DNA from: Treponema sp.
Lineage (GTDB): Bacteria; Spirochaetota; Spirochaetia; Treponematales; Treponemataceae
Length of the DNA: 6,387 bases
Direction: 5' to 3'
Assembly (NCBI GenBank): GCA_017613485.1
Contig: JAGADS010000123.1
Span: 1-6,387, forward strand
Every line of letters starts with the position of its first letter. The stretch's first letter is position 1. A model generated the notes under the pieces. That model did no database searches and was not told where the DNA came from. It worked only from the letters and a program-made list of their open reading frames with translations. The translations under genes were made by a program, and so were the position numbers. Positions 5,512 to 6,387 of this stretch are shown piece after piece.

Positions 5512-6387
5512 ATGGCAGATCAAAAGAGATTAGGTTTGCCAAGTGTCATTGCTACAGGCGTTGGCCTGATTGTTGCAACAAGCTGCTTGCTTTCAATCGG
5601 GCAGGGCGCCAGCATACTTGGTTTACCGTTCATCATAACAATGTCCATTGCGTGTGCATTTAACATTCTTACGGCACTTTCGATTTGCGAGTTGAATGCA
5701 CTCATGCCGAACCTTACAGGAGGCCTGGCACAGTTTACTCTGGCAAGCTGCGGACCATTCATCACAATCATCACGAACATGGGTGGTTTCATATGCTGTC
5801 AGCTTATACTGGGAAGCTCTGAGGCAGCCATGTTTGGAAACACGTTGAGCACAGTTCTTCCAGGCATTCCTGTCTCACCAACAATATGGTCGATTATACT
5901 GATTGTCGTTCTGTTTGTCCTGAACCTTTTTGGAGTTGACATGTTTGCAAAGATTCAGAACGTAGTTGCTTACGGTCTGATTATCTCGCTTGTCATCATG
6001 GGAATACTTGGATGCATCAAGGTAAATCCGGATACCCTTATTGAGCAGCCTTCAGTCCTCAGTGAGAATTTTTCGGATACACTTTCACTTCTGGGACTCG
6101 CATTCTTCCTGTTCATTGGTGTTGAGTTCATCGTTCCAATTTCACCAAACGTAAAGAATTCCAGGAAGATAGTTCCAATAGGAATGGTATTGAGCCTTGT
6201 AATCATTCTTGTAATGCAGATCCTTATGACAATCGGCTTCAAGAATTATACAGAGTGGTCAGAACTGGGAGAGAGTACAGTTCCACATATATTATACGGG
6301 TCATTGCTTCTGGGTAACGCCGGAACAATCTGGATGTCGGTAGTTTCAATGCTTGCCGTAATCAGCACGTTGAATACAGCTATGTTC
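5512..6387 (+). CDS. APC-superfamily amino-acid permease (3' partial)
   Basis: The frame stays open from ATG 5512 to the window edge, giving 292 residues of an expected 430-500. AGGAGGG (5497-5503) precedes the start by 8 bases and overlaps the stop of the PII gene. Hydrophobic segments near residues 11-30, 36-57, 82-105, 124-142, 150-168, 190-208, 222-242 and 265-290 suggest eight of the usual twelve membrane helices. Family marks include ELNALMPNLTGGLAQFT (from residue 60), which matches the E-L...P..GG pattern after helix 2, and LFGVDMFAKIQNV (from residue 139), typical of the loop before helix 5. The first helix has GVGLIVATSC instead of the common GSGIF, so substrate choice may differ from well-known members. 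It imports or exchanges an amino acid or amine across the inner membrane, probably the substrate of the neighbouring enzymes. Confidence 0.88.
   Translation, partial: MADQKRLGLPSVIATGVGLIVATSCLLSIGQGASILGLPFIITMSIACAFNILTALSICELNALMPNLTGGLAQFTLASCGPFITIITNMGGFICCQLILGSSEAAMFGNTLSTVLPGIPVSPTIWSIILIVVLFVLNLFGVDMFAKIQNVVAYGLIISLVIMGILGCIKVNPDTLIEQPSVLSENFSDTLSLLGLAFFLFIGVEFIVPISPNVKNSRKIVPIGMVLSLVIILVMQILMTIGFKNYTEWSELGESTVPHILYGSLLLGNAGTIWMSVVSMLAVISTLNTAMF

Noticed and set aside
5520..6242. Two 90-codon open frames on the - strand opposite the permease
   Set aside because: They are antisense shadows of a membrane-protein gene, with low-complexity Met/Ile-rich translations and no start signals. 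No convincing gene was seen on the - strand anywhere.

Overview
The window holds seven same-strand genes, the first cut off at the 5' edge and the last at the 3' edge, in two tightly packed gene clusters with a regulator between them. Strong AGGAGG-type ribosome sites, T8 intrinsic terminators, moderate GC and redox proteins rich in Fe-S clusters suggest an anaerobic bacterium, most likely a Clostridia-type Firmicute or a spirochaete such as Treponema. The sequence alone does not decide between these, and there is no rRNA, tRNA, CRISPR or mobile element to help.

Region 1 (1-2880) encodes a multi-subunit flavin/iron-sulfur dehydrogenase. It comprises a pyridine-nucleotide-type FAD/NAD oxidoreductase carrying an eleven-cysteine insert (partial, 1-1425), a stand-alone BFD-like [2Fe-2S] protein (1431-1745) and a DAO-family FAD amine/imino-acid oxidoreductase (1747-2880). 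The set resembles HcnB/HcnC, opine oxidase OoxA/OoxB and the proline or D-hydroxyproline dehydrogenase complexes. These remove electrons from a C-N bond in the DAO subunit and pass them through Fe-S centres to a second flavin.

Region 2 (2881-3974) has a near-consensus promoter, a long hairpin with a T tract, an AraC-family regulator (3006-3836), three tandem TGAATCAA-like repeats, and a second hairpin with a T8 tract that ends only five bases before the next ribosome site. Both downstream genes therefore begin just after a sequence that should stop transcription, which is the most unusual regulatory feature here.

Region 3 (3975-6387) encodes an ornithine cyclodeaminase/mu-crystallin family protein (the type often labelled tyramine oxidase subunit B), a PII-family signalling protein with no tyrosine in its T-loop, and the start of an APC-superfamily amino-acid permease. 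Intergenic gaps of 21 and 13 bases point to one operon.

Inferred system: an APC permease, probably gated by its neighbouring PII protein, imports an amino acid or N-substituted amino acid. The DAO/Fe-S complex oxidises it, and the OCD-family enzyme acts on the imine or cyclic imino-acid intermediate. The AraC protein may control one or both flanking operons. The substrate is not determined; opines, proline or hydroxyproline derivatives, or other secondary amines are all compatible.
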